Source: Kiritimatiellales bacterium
GTDB lineage: Bacteria > Verrucomicrobiota > Kiritimatiellia > Kiritimatiellales > Pontiellaceae
NCBI GenBank assembly: GCA_021734345.1
Contig: JAIPJC010000014.1
Location: forward strand, 1 to 40,630
Reading direction: 5' to 3'
Length of the DNA: 40,630 nt
The notes beneath the pieces were generated by a model. The model was not told where the DNA came from. It worked only from the letters and a program-made list of their open reading frames with translations, and did not search any database. A program made the position numbers and the translations under genes. The stretch's first letter is position 1. Every line of letters starts with the position of its first letter. Positions 24,880 to 31,150 of this stretch are shown one piece after another.

Positions 24880-26454
24880 ATGCATAAATTCATCAGTAGG
24901 TATCAATCGCGGCTGTTGGCCGTGCTGGCAGCGCTCGGCTTCGCGGCAATCGCCGCACAGGCGCAAACCGTCATAACCGGCCCCAACATCACCACCAGCA
25001 CGTGGTCACCGGCGGGCAATCCCTACATTGTCGCGGCGAATTGCACGGTGCCGAGCGGCAACACGCTGACCATCCAGCCGGGAACCATCGTATGGATGGG
25101 GGAAGGCGTCTCGCTCACTGGCAACGGCATAATTCAGGCCGCAGGGACATCGGGTCAACGGATCACCTTTCAAGCCATTTCAGGAGGGGGGAACTGGGAC
25201 ACCATACTAGTCAACAACACGACGGGTACAAACCAGTTCAAGTATTGTGATTTTTTATCCAGCGCGAGGGCTTCGCTTTGGTTCGGGAAAGACTTTGCTG
25301 CTGGAACTAGTCAGTTCAACGAAGTAATGTATAGTACGTTTTCGAATTCTGGTGGCGGTGTTACATTCCGAGTTAGCAGCGTCAATACGGTTCAGTTCTG
25401 CGACTTTCAGAATGTGACGAACTGTATCTACATGTCAAATACTGGAGACGGAGCTGAAGTTATAGCAACGCGAACACAGTCAAACATCATAAAAAACTGC
25501 GTCTTTGAAAATTGCTCGCAACCAATCTATGGACAAGCATCCGGAACTGCTGGTCATCATGTATACAACGGTTGGGTTGTCGACTGGGCACAAACATGCA
25601 TTCTAAACGCAGATATTCGAAACTGCTTTTTTGGCTTATCAGACTCTGGAGTGCAGTTCTACATTTCTGGCCAACAATCTGTAAGCACTGTTGGTCGTGG
25701 GCACAATTACGTCACGCTAAAAAATAATAGCTTCTCTGATATATCGGGTACCGCGATATGGTTGCGTGTCGGAAGCGTGTCTGGAAGCAGCACGGCCTCA
25801 CTGATAAACAATTCCTTTGCCAGTGCGGGAAGCGGAGTTGTTGTAACGGATCCATGGGACGCGACGATCCAGAACAACATTTTCGATGGGTGCGCCAGTG
25901 CCGTTACCCGGTCGGGGTCGCTTTCGGCGACGGTGAGCTACAACGACTTTTTCGGCAACACCGCCAACTTCACGGGTTATCCCGTCACCTACGGCCAGGT
26001 GTTGCTAACCAACCGCAACGGCACGCCGAGCGACGTACTCTACAATATTTTCCAGGATCCGCAGTTTGTCGCGTCGGATGATTTCCATCTACAGGCTGGT
26101 TCGGCCTGCATAGATGCCGGCGAGGGCAGCGCGGCGAACTTCGACAGCTATTTCCCTCCGTCGCAGGGCACGACCTTCAACGACATCGGTGCGTATGGCG
26201 GCCCCGTGGCAGGAAGGTGGCTGGATGTCGCGCCCTACGAACCCTATGTCGTGCCGGTGGCGGCCATCGACCTCTATGTGGGCGTCACGGTCAACCCGCC
26301 CTCGCCCGGCCATTACCGGTTGGAGTATTCCACGGATTTGTTGGATCCCAACAGTTGGTCCCAACTCACGAACATGGACATGACAACGGAGCCGGTCATC
26401 TATTACGAGCTGCCCTCCGAGCCCCAGCGGTTCTATCGCGCAGTTCAACAGTGA
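24880..26454 (+). CDS. Secreted right-handed parallel beta-helix protein
   Basis: The protein has 524 residues. The ATG at 24880 is preceded by AGGAGG and starts a signal peptide ending at AQAQT (about 30); an in-frame GTG at 24850 lacks these. Repeated short strands with Asn/Phe ladders (NNSFSDISGTAI, NNSFASAGSGV, NNIFDGCASAV) indicate a pectate-lyase-like parallel beta-helix. No catalytic pattern of a known lyase family can be named. A SACIDAGEGS stretch near 415 is a common closing motif in such proteins. A C-terminal module ends RFYRAVQQ. The part coded by about 25200-25830 is far more AT-rich than both ends of the gene, which suggests an exchanged central segment. It is probably an adhesin or polysaccharide-binding/degrading protein. 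Confidence 0.85.
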   Translation: MHKFISRYQSRLLAVLAALGFAAIAAQAQTVITGPNITTSTWSPAGNPYIVAANCTVPSGNTLTIQPGTIVWMGEGVSLTGNGIIQAAGTSGQRITFQAISGGGNWDTILVNNTTGTNQFKYCDFLSSARASLWFGKDFAAGTSQFNEVMYSTFSNSGGGVTFRVSSVNTVQFCDFQNVTNCIYMSNTGDGAEVIATRTQSNIIKNCVFENCSQPIYGQASGTAGHHVYNGWVVDWAQTCILNADIRNCFFGLSDSGVQFYISGQQSVSTVGRGHNYVTLKNNSFSDISGTAIWLRVGSVSGSSTASLINNSFASAGSGVVVTDPWDATIQNNIFDGCASAVTRSGSLSATVSYNDFFGNTANFTGYPVTYGQVLLTNRNGTPSDVLYNIFQDPQFVASDDFHLQAGSACIDAGEGSAANFDSYFPPSQGTTFNDIGAYGGPVAGRWLDVAPYEPYVVPVAAIDLYVGVTVNPPSPGHYRLEYSTDLLDPNSWSQLTNMDMTTEPVIYYELPSEPQRFYRAVQQ

Positions 26455-26522
26455 TTCCAGCCGACAATCCGGAGCTGGATCGGGAAGGATAGTCGGAATG
26501 TGCAGTTTGGGAAATGGGCGAG

Positions 26523-26542
26523 GGGGCGATCCCCGTGCTTTT
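26523..26542 (+). terminator. Weak terminator after beta-helix gene
   Basis: GGGG (26523-26526) and CCCC (26531-26534) form a short stem with a 4-base loop, followed after four bases by TTTT. It is 36 bases before the GTAAC box of copy 3. Confidence 0.35.
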
Positions 26543-26577
26543 GGGTAATAGCAGACTGCGATTTTCTCAACTTCCCC

Positions 26578-26603
26578 GTAACCCTTCCCCGCCGTTGCTT
26601 TAG
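26578..26603 (+). promoter_or_regulatory. Repeat block copy 3 (GTAAC-N16-TTTAG), upstream of lipoprotein gene
   Basis: CAACTTCCCC precedes GTAACCC; the spacer has CCGCCGTTGC, then TTTAGGA. The first half is identical to copy 2 and the sequence after TTTAG diverges. It lies about 100 bases before the lipoprotein start. Confidence 0.6.
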
Positions 26604-26700
26604 GATGGGTGTAAGGGATCTGTATTGTCTGGTCGGGGCGAGCGGCAAGAATCCTGCGGTCTAGCCGAATGTTGGAATCGGATGATAGAGGAAGGGGCGT

Positions 26701-27126
26701 TTGAGAATAATATTTACAGCAATTGTGGCAATCGGCTTCCTTGCCGTTCAAGGATGTTCCGACCAAGCCGCGAAGGAAGTCGCCGCCGACATAGCCCTCC
26801 CGAAGGATCTCGCCATGATGCAGGGAACATGGACGTCTGTTGCCACCAACGGTTGTGGCGGCAACTGCGGGGCGACCATCGAAGGCTATACCATCCGCGT
26901 TCGCTATCAGGAGACTTCCGATTCTCCACTGGTTCGGGAAGGTGCGATCGTCGACCACCTCGATGAACAGAAGAAGCTGCTCATCATCAACAATGGGTAC
27001 GGGGCGTGGCGCTATGCCCTTGGAACGGCGGACGGGCAGGAACGGCTGGATCTGGAGTTTTTCAGCCAGCACCATCTGGATTGGCGAACACTGCACATGC
27101 GGCGAAGATCAAGCGAACAGATGTAA
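26701..27126 (+). CDS. Small putative lipoprotein
   Basis: The protein has 141 residues. The TTG start at 26701 is accepted because AGGAAGGGG lies just upstream and the N-terminus MRIIFTAIVAIGFLAVQGC is a classic lipoprotein signal with Cys19 as the lipidated residue. The mature part contains MQGTWTSV and later beta-rich sequence (TIEGYTIRVRYQE, GAIVDHLDEQKKLLIINNG), reminiscent of lipocalin-like small domains whose N-terminus reads GxW, but I do not recognise the family. A CGGNC pair (about 53-57) is unusual. It is transcribed from repeat block copy 3 as a single gene. Confidence 0.72.
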   Translation: MRIIFTAIVAIGFLAVQGCSDQAAKEVAADIALPKDLAMMQGTWTSVATNGCGGNCGATIEGYTIRVRYQETSDSPLVREGAIVDHLDEQKKLLIINNGYGAWRYALGTADGQERLDLEFFSQHHLDWRTLHMRRRSSEQM

Positions 27127-27159
27127 ATTCTTGCCTAAAGGCGCGGCGGGAGTAGGCTG

Positions 27160-27176
27160 ACCCAAGAAGCTTGGGT
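27160..27176 (+). terminator. Hairpin after lipoprotein gene
   Basis: ACCCAAG (27160-27166) and CTTGGGT (27170-27176) pair perfectly around a 3-base loop, 34 bases after the stop. Only TGTTGTG follows, so termination may be weak. Confidence 0.45.
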
Positions 27177-27259
27177 TGTTGTGATCGCAACGTACGAAGT
27201 GGCGTCAAGCGATTGCGGGAGCGAAAAAGGGGGCGCGGCATGGTGGAGGGGGCGAACCA

Positions 27260-27829
27260 ATGAGCGATAGGCTTCCGAAGGTTTTCGATTCGGGACAACT
27301 GTCCCTGTTCCCAACCGCCCCGCGGGAGCTTTGCAAGGCGCTTGGCCTCCCTTGGTGGACGGCCATCCAGCTTCACAAGGAAGGTTTCATTAGCTTTGAT
27401 CCGGACAGCATTCCAGAACTCAACGAACCACAAATGGCGGAACTGTCGTTTGTCGGATCGCTGGTGGCGGCAAACTGCTCCCCCGAAGCCTTGCAGGACC
27501 TGTTGTCCGGCCTTACGAAACCCTACTGCTACAGCCATCGTAAAATCTATTACTACTGGCCTTCCAAAACGTGGAAACCGATCCCCGAATTACCGGAAGA
27601 GGCCAGCGAATACCACCCCACCATAGCATGGAAGCTGATTCCAAAATTTCCGGAACATCCCGAAGCGTGGGATCTGTTCCCCGAATTATCGAGACAGCCC
27701 GACGAATACGCGGCCGCCTTCCAATGGCTGGATAGCCTGGGGGAGGCCGGAGAGGTCGAAACCTTGCAAGACATCCAGAACCGTATCGATCACTTGCTGC
27801 GGATCCTGCCGGATGACGGAGACGAATAA
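27260..27829 (+). CDS. Conserved hypothetical protein, cytoplasmic
   Basis: The protein has 189 residues, with no signal peptide and no membrane segment. The ATG at 27260 follows a purine-rich GGAGGGGGCGAA tract. An N-terminal region (KALGLPWWTAIQLHKEGFISFDPDSI, about 27-52) looks like a small helix-turn-helix or MerR-like reader of the type where a residue string before FxSFDP contacts DNA, but this is weak. The middle is rich in Trp, Pro and Tyr with a repeated pattern WKxIPxxPE (KTWKPIPELPE, AWKLIPKFPE, AWDLFPELSR), three imperfect units between about 100 and 150. I do not recognise the family. It is the only non-exported protein in this stretch. Confidence 0.65.
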   Translation: MSDRLPKVFDSGQLSLFPTAPRELCKALGLPWWTAIQLHKEGFISFDPDSIPELNEPQMAELSFVGSLVAANCSPEALQDLLSGLTKPYCYSHRKIYYYWPSKTWKPIPELPEEASEYHPTIAWKLIPKFPEHPEAWDLFPELSRQPDEYAAAFQWLDSLGEAGEVETLQDIQNRIDHLLRILPDDGDE

Positions 27830-27862
27830 AGATTCCCTGTAGCGTACTCTCCGTATTTTTTT
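27816..27862 (+). terminator. Terminator overlapping the end of the hypothetical gene
   Basis: ACGGAGA (27816-27822) and TCTCCGT (27848-27854) pair across a 25-base loop that contains the stop codon, and seven T follow one base later. The GTAAC box of copy 4 starts 12 bases after the T-run. Confidence 0.5.
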
Positions 27863-27873
27863 GGAACTTCCCT

Positions 27874-27899
27874 GTAACCCTTCCTCTCCCTTCCTTTAG
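27874..27899 (+). promoter_or_regulatory. Repeat block copy 4 (GTAAC-N16-TTTAG), upstream of lipoprotein operon
   Basis: GGAACTTCCCT precedes GTAACCC; the spacer is CTTCCTCTCCCTTCCT-like and TTTAGTA follows. It is the most diverged of the four in the spacer, while both boxes and their distance are unchanged. It leaves about 130 bases of leader before the ATG at 28031. Confidence 0.6.
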
Positions 27900-28030
27900 T
27901 AAGCGGTAGGAATGCGTGTTGGATGGTCGGGATGCGGGGTTCGCCTTTGGCGTTGAGCCACTACCTCCAGCAGCGAATACGGGTCGGAGAATCAGGCAGG
28001 GAAGTTAACTAAAAACAAAAGGAGAAGTGA

Positions 28031-28762
28031 ATGGTGAAAAATAGAATAGCTGGATCTTCAATAGGATTATTGGTGGCCGTAATCTTTAGCTCGGGGTGCG
28101 CGCATGAGCTGACGGTCAAGAACCTTCGCACCTACCAGAACCACCAGATGAACCCGCTCTGCAAACCACTGACCATCGGAGTGGTTCAATCGACCAACGA
28201 TGATGACTTGCAGCAGCTCGTGAATGGAGTCGGCACAGCCCTCCAAAGAAACTCTGCGACGGTTGTTCTGCCCTATCGTGCTGGACAGGGTGCCCCGGCC
28301 GATGTGGTTGCCAACATTGCCATCCGTCCCGAGTACAAGGGATCGGGATGGAATTTCCTGATCAACTGGCCGGGATTTCTCGTTTGGGCGCCAGCGTGGA
28401 ACGGCTATGTCTACAAGGCGAACTACGACGTTCAAGTCGTGCTAACAAAAGGGTCGGACAACAGCAATATCGCTTCGTGGTCCATGCCGATCAATTTGAA
28501 TATTCGCCAAGCCGAGATCGACCGGACCTGGACCGAGATCGGGTGGCTCGAATGGGGCATCACCCCGTTTATCGGCGGCTTTGTCTTCACCCAGTACGAT
28601 CCAGATGTGACATCCCCTCTCCTGGATAAGATCGAGGCTCCTATCGGTGAGTACATCGCAAAGGAAATTATCGTGCGGATTAACAACAGTGGCCAGTTTG
28701 CATCCCTGCCCGCCGCCATGGCCCAGCAAATCTGTCTAACGACAGCTCCAGACGGACAATAA
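28031..28762 (+). CDS. Putative lipoprotein, first gene of envelope operon
   Basis: The protein has 243 residues. GGAGAAG lies just before the ATG. The signal MVKNRIAGSSIGLLVAVIFSSGC gives a lipobox with Cys23. The mature part contains NWPGFLVWAPAWNGYVYKANYDVQVVL, alternating hydrophobic strands, and WLEWGITPFIGGFVF, which could touch the membrane. I do not recognise a named family. The order of a short N-terminal domain with LTIGVVQSTNDD, then a hydrophobic turn before YDVQV, is similar in outline to the next gene (PSWATDHYDATVTV), so the two may be distant paralogues. It is followed by a large stem-loop and three more exported-protein genes. Confidence 0.75.
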   Translation: MVKNRIAGSSIGLLVAVIFSSGCAHELTVKNLRTYQNHQMNPLCKPLTIGVVQSTNDDDLQQLVNGVGTALQRNSATVVLPYRAGQGAPADVVANIAIRPEYKGSGWNFLINWPGFLVWAPAWNGYVYKANYDVQVVLTKGSDNSNIASWSMPINLNIRQAEIDRTWTEIGWLEWGITPFIGGFVFTQYDPDVTSPLLDKIEAPIGEYIAKEIIVRINNSGQFASLPAAMAQQICLTTAPDGQ

Positions 28763-28769
28763 CGATAAA

Positions 28770-28830
28770 CGGAAGGGGTGTTTAAAGCTGCCGCAGTATC
28801 GCACGGGCGGTTTTGCTACACCCCTTTCCG
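28770..28830 (+). terminator. Large stem-loop between two lipoprotein genes
   Basis: CGGAAGGGGTGT (28770-28781) pairs with ACACCCC and TTTCCG (28818-28830) with one bulged T; the 36-base loop can form an inner CCGC/GCGG pair. No T-run follows. It may be an mRNA processing or attenuation structure setting the ratio of the flanking genes. Confidence 0.45.
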
Positions 28831-28921
28831 CTTAGGAATTGGATAAAAAAGGAATGTGCTGCGGGTGCAGTCTATAATCAAGGAACCGGTGAACTGTAAC
28901 AATCAGGAGGAACGAAGATTT

Positions 28922-29551
28922 ATGAACAAGATTAAAATAACATGTCTGGGTTTATGCATGGCAGCTACAACCATGTTGACGGGATGCGCGTCATTTTCGA
29001 GAAACCAACTGCCTGCGGTAGGCAATTTGCAACGGGCTCCCTTCAATGCCCAAAAGGTCGATGCAACCTATTCATTTTCAGCCGGAATGGAACTGTTTGG
29101 AAAACAAGAGTTTCCAGAGAATACAAAAGCGATGCTAAAAAAAGAGTTTACCGGTGTAATGAAGGATTCCGGTTGTTTCGCGTCGCTATCGGCGGGAGCC
29201 CAGGGCGGGATGCACATGGATGTCAGATTGGTAAATTCCGGCAGTGCCTCCGCGATGATCCCGGCAGTGATTACCGGGCTTAGCCTGTACATCATTCCCT
29301 CCTGGGCGACGGATCACTACGACGCTACGGTGACGGTGATGCCGCCGGACGGGCGTGAGCGTACCTATAAGCTTGGCGACGCCATGACCACGGTCCAATG
29401 GCTTCCGATGATCGTCGTTGCACCATTCAAGAATTTGGTTGGTGTGTCGGAGGATGTCCGCGTCAACATCTGGAAGAATCTCGTTGTCAGGATGCAGAAA
29501 GACGGGTTGCTGCCCGCAGCGGAGGCTGGGCAAACAACCTTGAAGAGATAG
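28922..29551 (+). CDS. Putative lipoprotein
   Basis: The protein has 209 residues. The ATG at 28922 has AGGAGG about 10 bases upstream and starts a signal with lipobox LTGC (Cys22); in-frame codons back to 28856 have no signal character. The mature part has a VDATYSFSAGMELFG strand region, a glycine/alanine-rich stretch (SASAMIPAVITGLSLYIIPSW) that is hydrophobic enough to insert in a membrane, then YDATVTVMPPDGRERTY. I do not recognise the family. It lies between the stem-loop at 28770 and the barrel gene at 29610 and looks like part of one envelope operon. Confidence 0.75.
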   Translation: MNKIKITCLGLCMAATTMLTGCASFSRNQLPAVGNLQRAPFNAQKVDATYSFSAGMELFGKQEFPENTKAMLKKEFTGVMKDSGCFASLSAGAQGGMHMDVRLVNSGSASAMIPAVITGLSLYIIPSWATDHYDATVTVMPPDGRERTYKLGDAMTTVQWLPMIVVAPFKNLVGVSEDVRVNIWKNLVVRMQKDGLLPAAEAGQTTLKR

Positions 29552-29609
29552 GCCAACTGCGAACCGAGTGTCGATCGAACCGAGAGGATTGCAAGGAAAG
29601 GGGAAAAAT

Positions 29610-30260
29610 ATGAATGAAAATTTAATGAAGGCAGTATTGGGCATCATGTTGGCGGCATCGTTTTGCCATGCACAAACGGATGAGGGCATTGAAGGGGTCA
29701 AAGATGGGCAGGCGGAAGCGACAGACAAGGTTGCCGTTCTATTTGGTGGCGGGTTTGTTTACTCGCCCGGCTATGGAGACTTCATAGATGACACGTATGT
29801 GAACCAAGGTTATGAAGACTCAGGGCTGGGCGGCTGGCTGGATCTGTATATGGGGGTTGAATACAAGGCGCTGCCGCAGGTTTCGGTTATTGGCGGATGC
29901 GATCTTATGCTCAACGCTGTGGATGTTTCGGGGGGTGCCCTCGATGAAACATATCTGAATGCCATCCTCAATCCTTCACTGTACGGCCAGTTCTTTACCG
30001 AGGCTCGTTCCTTCTATGTGAACGGGGGGATCAGCCTGCCGATTCCCAGCACCGGTAGCGACTACTTCGAGTACGAGAACAACGGAGTTGGGTGGGGAGG
30101 CCACATCGGATATGCATCCAGTACCGGAGTCTTTAGGATCGAAGTCGGATACGTGTCCGTACCCGTAACGGCCAAGGCTTCTGCTAGCAATCCCGTTCTG
30201 ATTGGAGAAGAGGAATATGACTTTGGCGGGTTCCAGCTCAAGGCCATGGTTGGATTCTAA
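29610..30260 (+). CDS. Small outer-membrane beta-barrel-like protein
   Basis: The protein has 216 residues. The ATG at 29610 follows AAGGAAAGGGG and begins a signal peptide ending at SFCHAQ (about 22). The mature chain is rich in Gly, Tyr and alternating hydrophobic residues, with strand-like stretches (GGWLDLYMGVEYKAL, AKASASNPVLIGEEEYDFGGF), and the last residues QLKAMVGF end in Phe, the usual C-terminal signature for BAM-dependent outer-membrane barrels. An 8-stranded barrel would fit this length. No specific family is recognised. The neighbours on both sides are lipoproteins. Confidence 0.7.
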   Translation: MNENLMKAVLGIMLAASFCHAQTDEGIEGVKDGQAEATDKVAVLFGGGFVYSPGYGDFIDDTYVNQGYEDSGLGGWLDLYMGVEYKALPQVSVIGGCDLMLNAVDVSGGALDETYLNAILNPSLYGQFFTEARSFYVNGGISLPIPSTGSDYFEYENNGVGWGGHIGYASSTGVFRIEVGYVSVPVTAKASASNPVLIGEEEYDFGGFQLKAMVGF

Positions 30261-30328
30261 CGGCGTTCAGCGGGAATTCGGGCGTACAATCGGGAAACAA
30301 AAATCAAAACAACAAGGGGACGGTTACT

Positions 30329-30769
30329 ATGAAGAATATCTATAAACTGGGACTCTGCTTTACACTCGTCGGATTTCTGTCGGGTTGCGCATCGACCAAG
30401 CAATTCGTTGCATTTCCTGACCAGACTAAACGCGTGGAAGATCCAAACAAGGCGCGAATCTATGTTGTGCGTCCCACCTCGCTCGGTGGTGCCATCAGCA
30501 TGGATGTCCGCGATGGAGGAAAAATCATTGGCACGACCGGCGCCAATGGATACCTGTGTTGGGAAAGAAATCCTGGTGAAATGGAAATAACCGGGAAGGC
30601 CGAGAACACCGCGAAACTGCCCCTAACGGTCGAAAAGGGCGGAGTGTACTATATCCAGCAACACGTAAGAATGGGATTTTTGATGGCTCGAAACAAGTTG
30701 AGCGTCCTTTCAGAGGCGGAAGGCAAAGAAAAAGTTAAGAAGTGCAAGCCGCCAACGGTTACCAAATGA
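30329..30769 (+). CDS. DUF2846-type lipoprotein
   Basis: The protein has 146 residues. AAGGGGACGG lies upstream of the ATG. The signal ends in a lipobox FLSGC (Cys20). The body matches the DUF2846 pattern: KARIYVVRPTSLGG, then SMDVRDGGKIIGTTGANGYLCWERNPGEMEI, then LPLTVEKGGVYYIQQHVRMGF, a compact beta-sandwich of unknown function found in many envelope lipoproteins. The C-terminus is lysine-rich (KEKVKKCKPP). Its stop overlaps the ATG of a tiny membrane peptide gene (ATGA), so both are probably coupled. Confidence 0.8.
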   Translation: MKNIYKLGLCFTLVGFLSGCASTKQFVAFPDQTKRVEDPNKARIYVVRPTSLGGAISMDVRDGGKIIGTTGANGYLCWERNPGEMEITGKAENTAKLPLTVEKGGVYYIQQHVRMGFLMARNKLSVLSEAEGKEKVKKCKPPTVTK

Positions 30770-30894
30770 AAACGCCCTTCGGTTTTATCGTCTTGTTGCT
30801 GGGGGCGGGTCTCTCCGGGTTGTTGGGGTCGTGGCTTTTGCTTTTGACTTCCGTTGCAATCGCAGGGGGGCTTCTGCTCCACGCACGAATCTGA
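30766..30894 (+). CDS. Tiny hydrophobic membrane peptide, translationally coupled
   Basis: A 42-residue frame whose ATG shares ATGA with the stop of the DUF2846 gene. It begins MKTPFGFIVLLLGAG and continues as one long hydrophobic segment with small residues (GLSGLLGSWLLLL, AIAGGLLLHARI), so it would form one or two membrane helices. There is no separate ribosome-binding site; re-initiation after the DUF2846 gene would be needed. A chance frame cannot be excluded, but the overlap and composition fit a small envelope peptide. Confidence 0.45.
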   Translation: MKTPFGFIVLLLGAGLSGLLGSWLLLLTSVAIAGGLLLHARI

Positions 30895-31060
30895 TTGTCG
30901 ATATTTGCGTTTATAAGCGGGGCATTGGGGATTCCCGATGTCTCGTTTTTTTTGTCGGTGGGCAATGCCGGATGTGGCGTGCAACCCGGCCCTTTGGGAA
31001 AGGTCCCAAACTTGACCGCGCCGCCGTTTTCCTGATACACATCGGCGTGAACCTGCTGTC

Positions 31061-31118
31061 CAGGGCGATTCCTTCGGGCGTGTGCCCATATCGTCTGAAG
31101 AGCGGCTCCGTGCCAGTT
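31061..31118. repeat. 58-base interspersed segment, copy B
   Basis: Ungapped partner of 23214-23271 (41 of 58 equal). The hairpin core GGGC-GTGT-GCCC is kept. The minus-strand frame (NWHGAALQTIWAHARRNRP) stays open further downstream to about 30760, which favours a decayed coding remnant. It ends 32 bases before the start of the aldehyde dehydrogenase pseudogene. Confidence 0.6.
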
Positions 31119-31150
31119 CCAAAAATTGGGACAATGAAGGAAACCCGGAT

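Noticed and set aside
24772-24887. Short frame MEALCSYGA after copy 2
   Set aside because: It lacks a ribosome-binding site and its sequence after the shared start has no resemblance to the copy 1 frame; kept only as a leader-peptide possibility.
28897-28922. TGTAAC before the second lipoprotein gene
   Set aside because: GATTT instead of TTTAG at the right spacing and the AGGAGG site lies within the spacer; not counted as a copy of the block.
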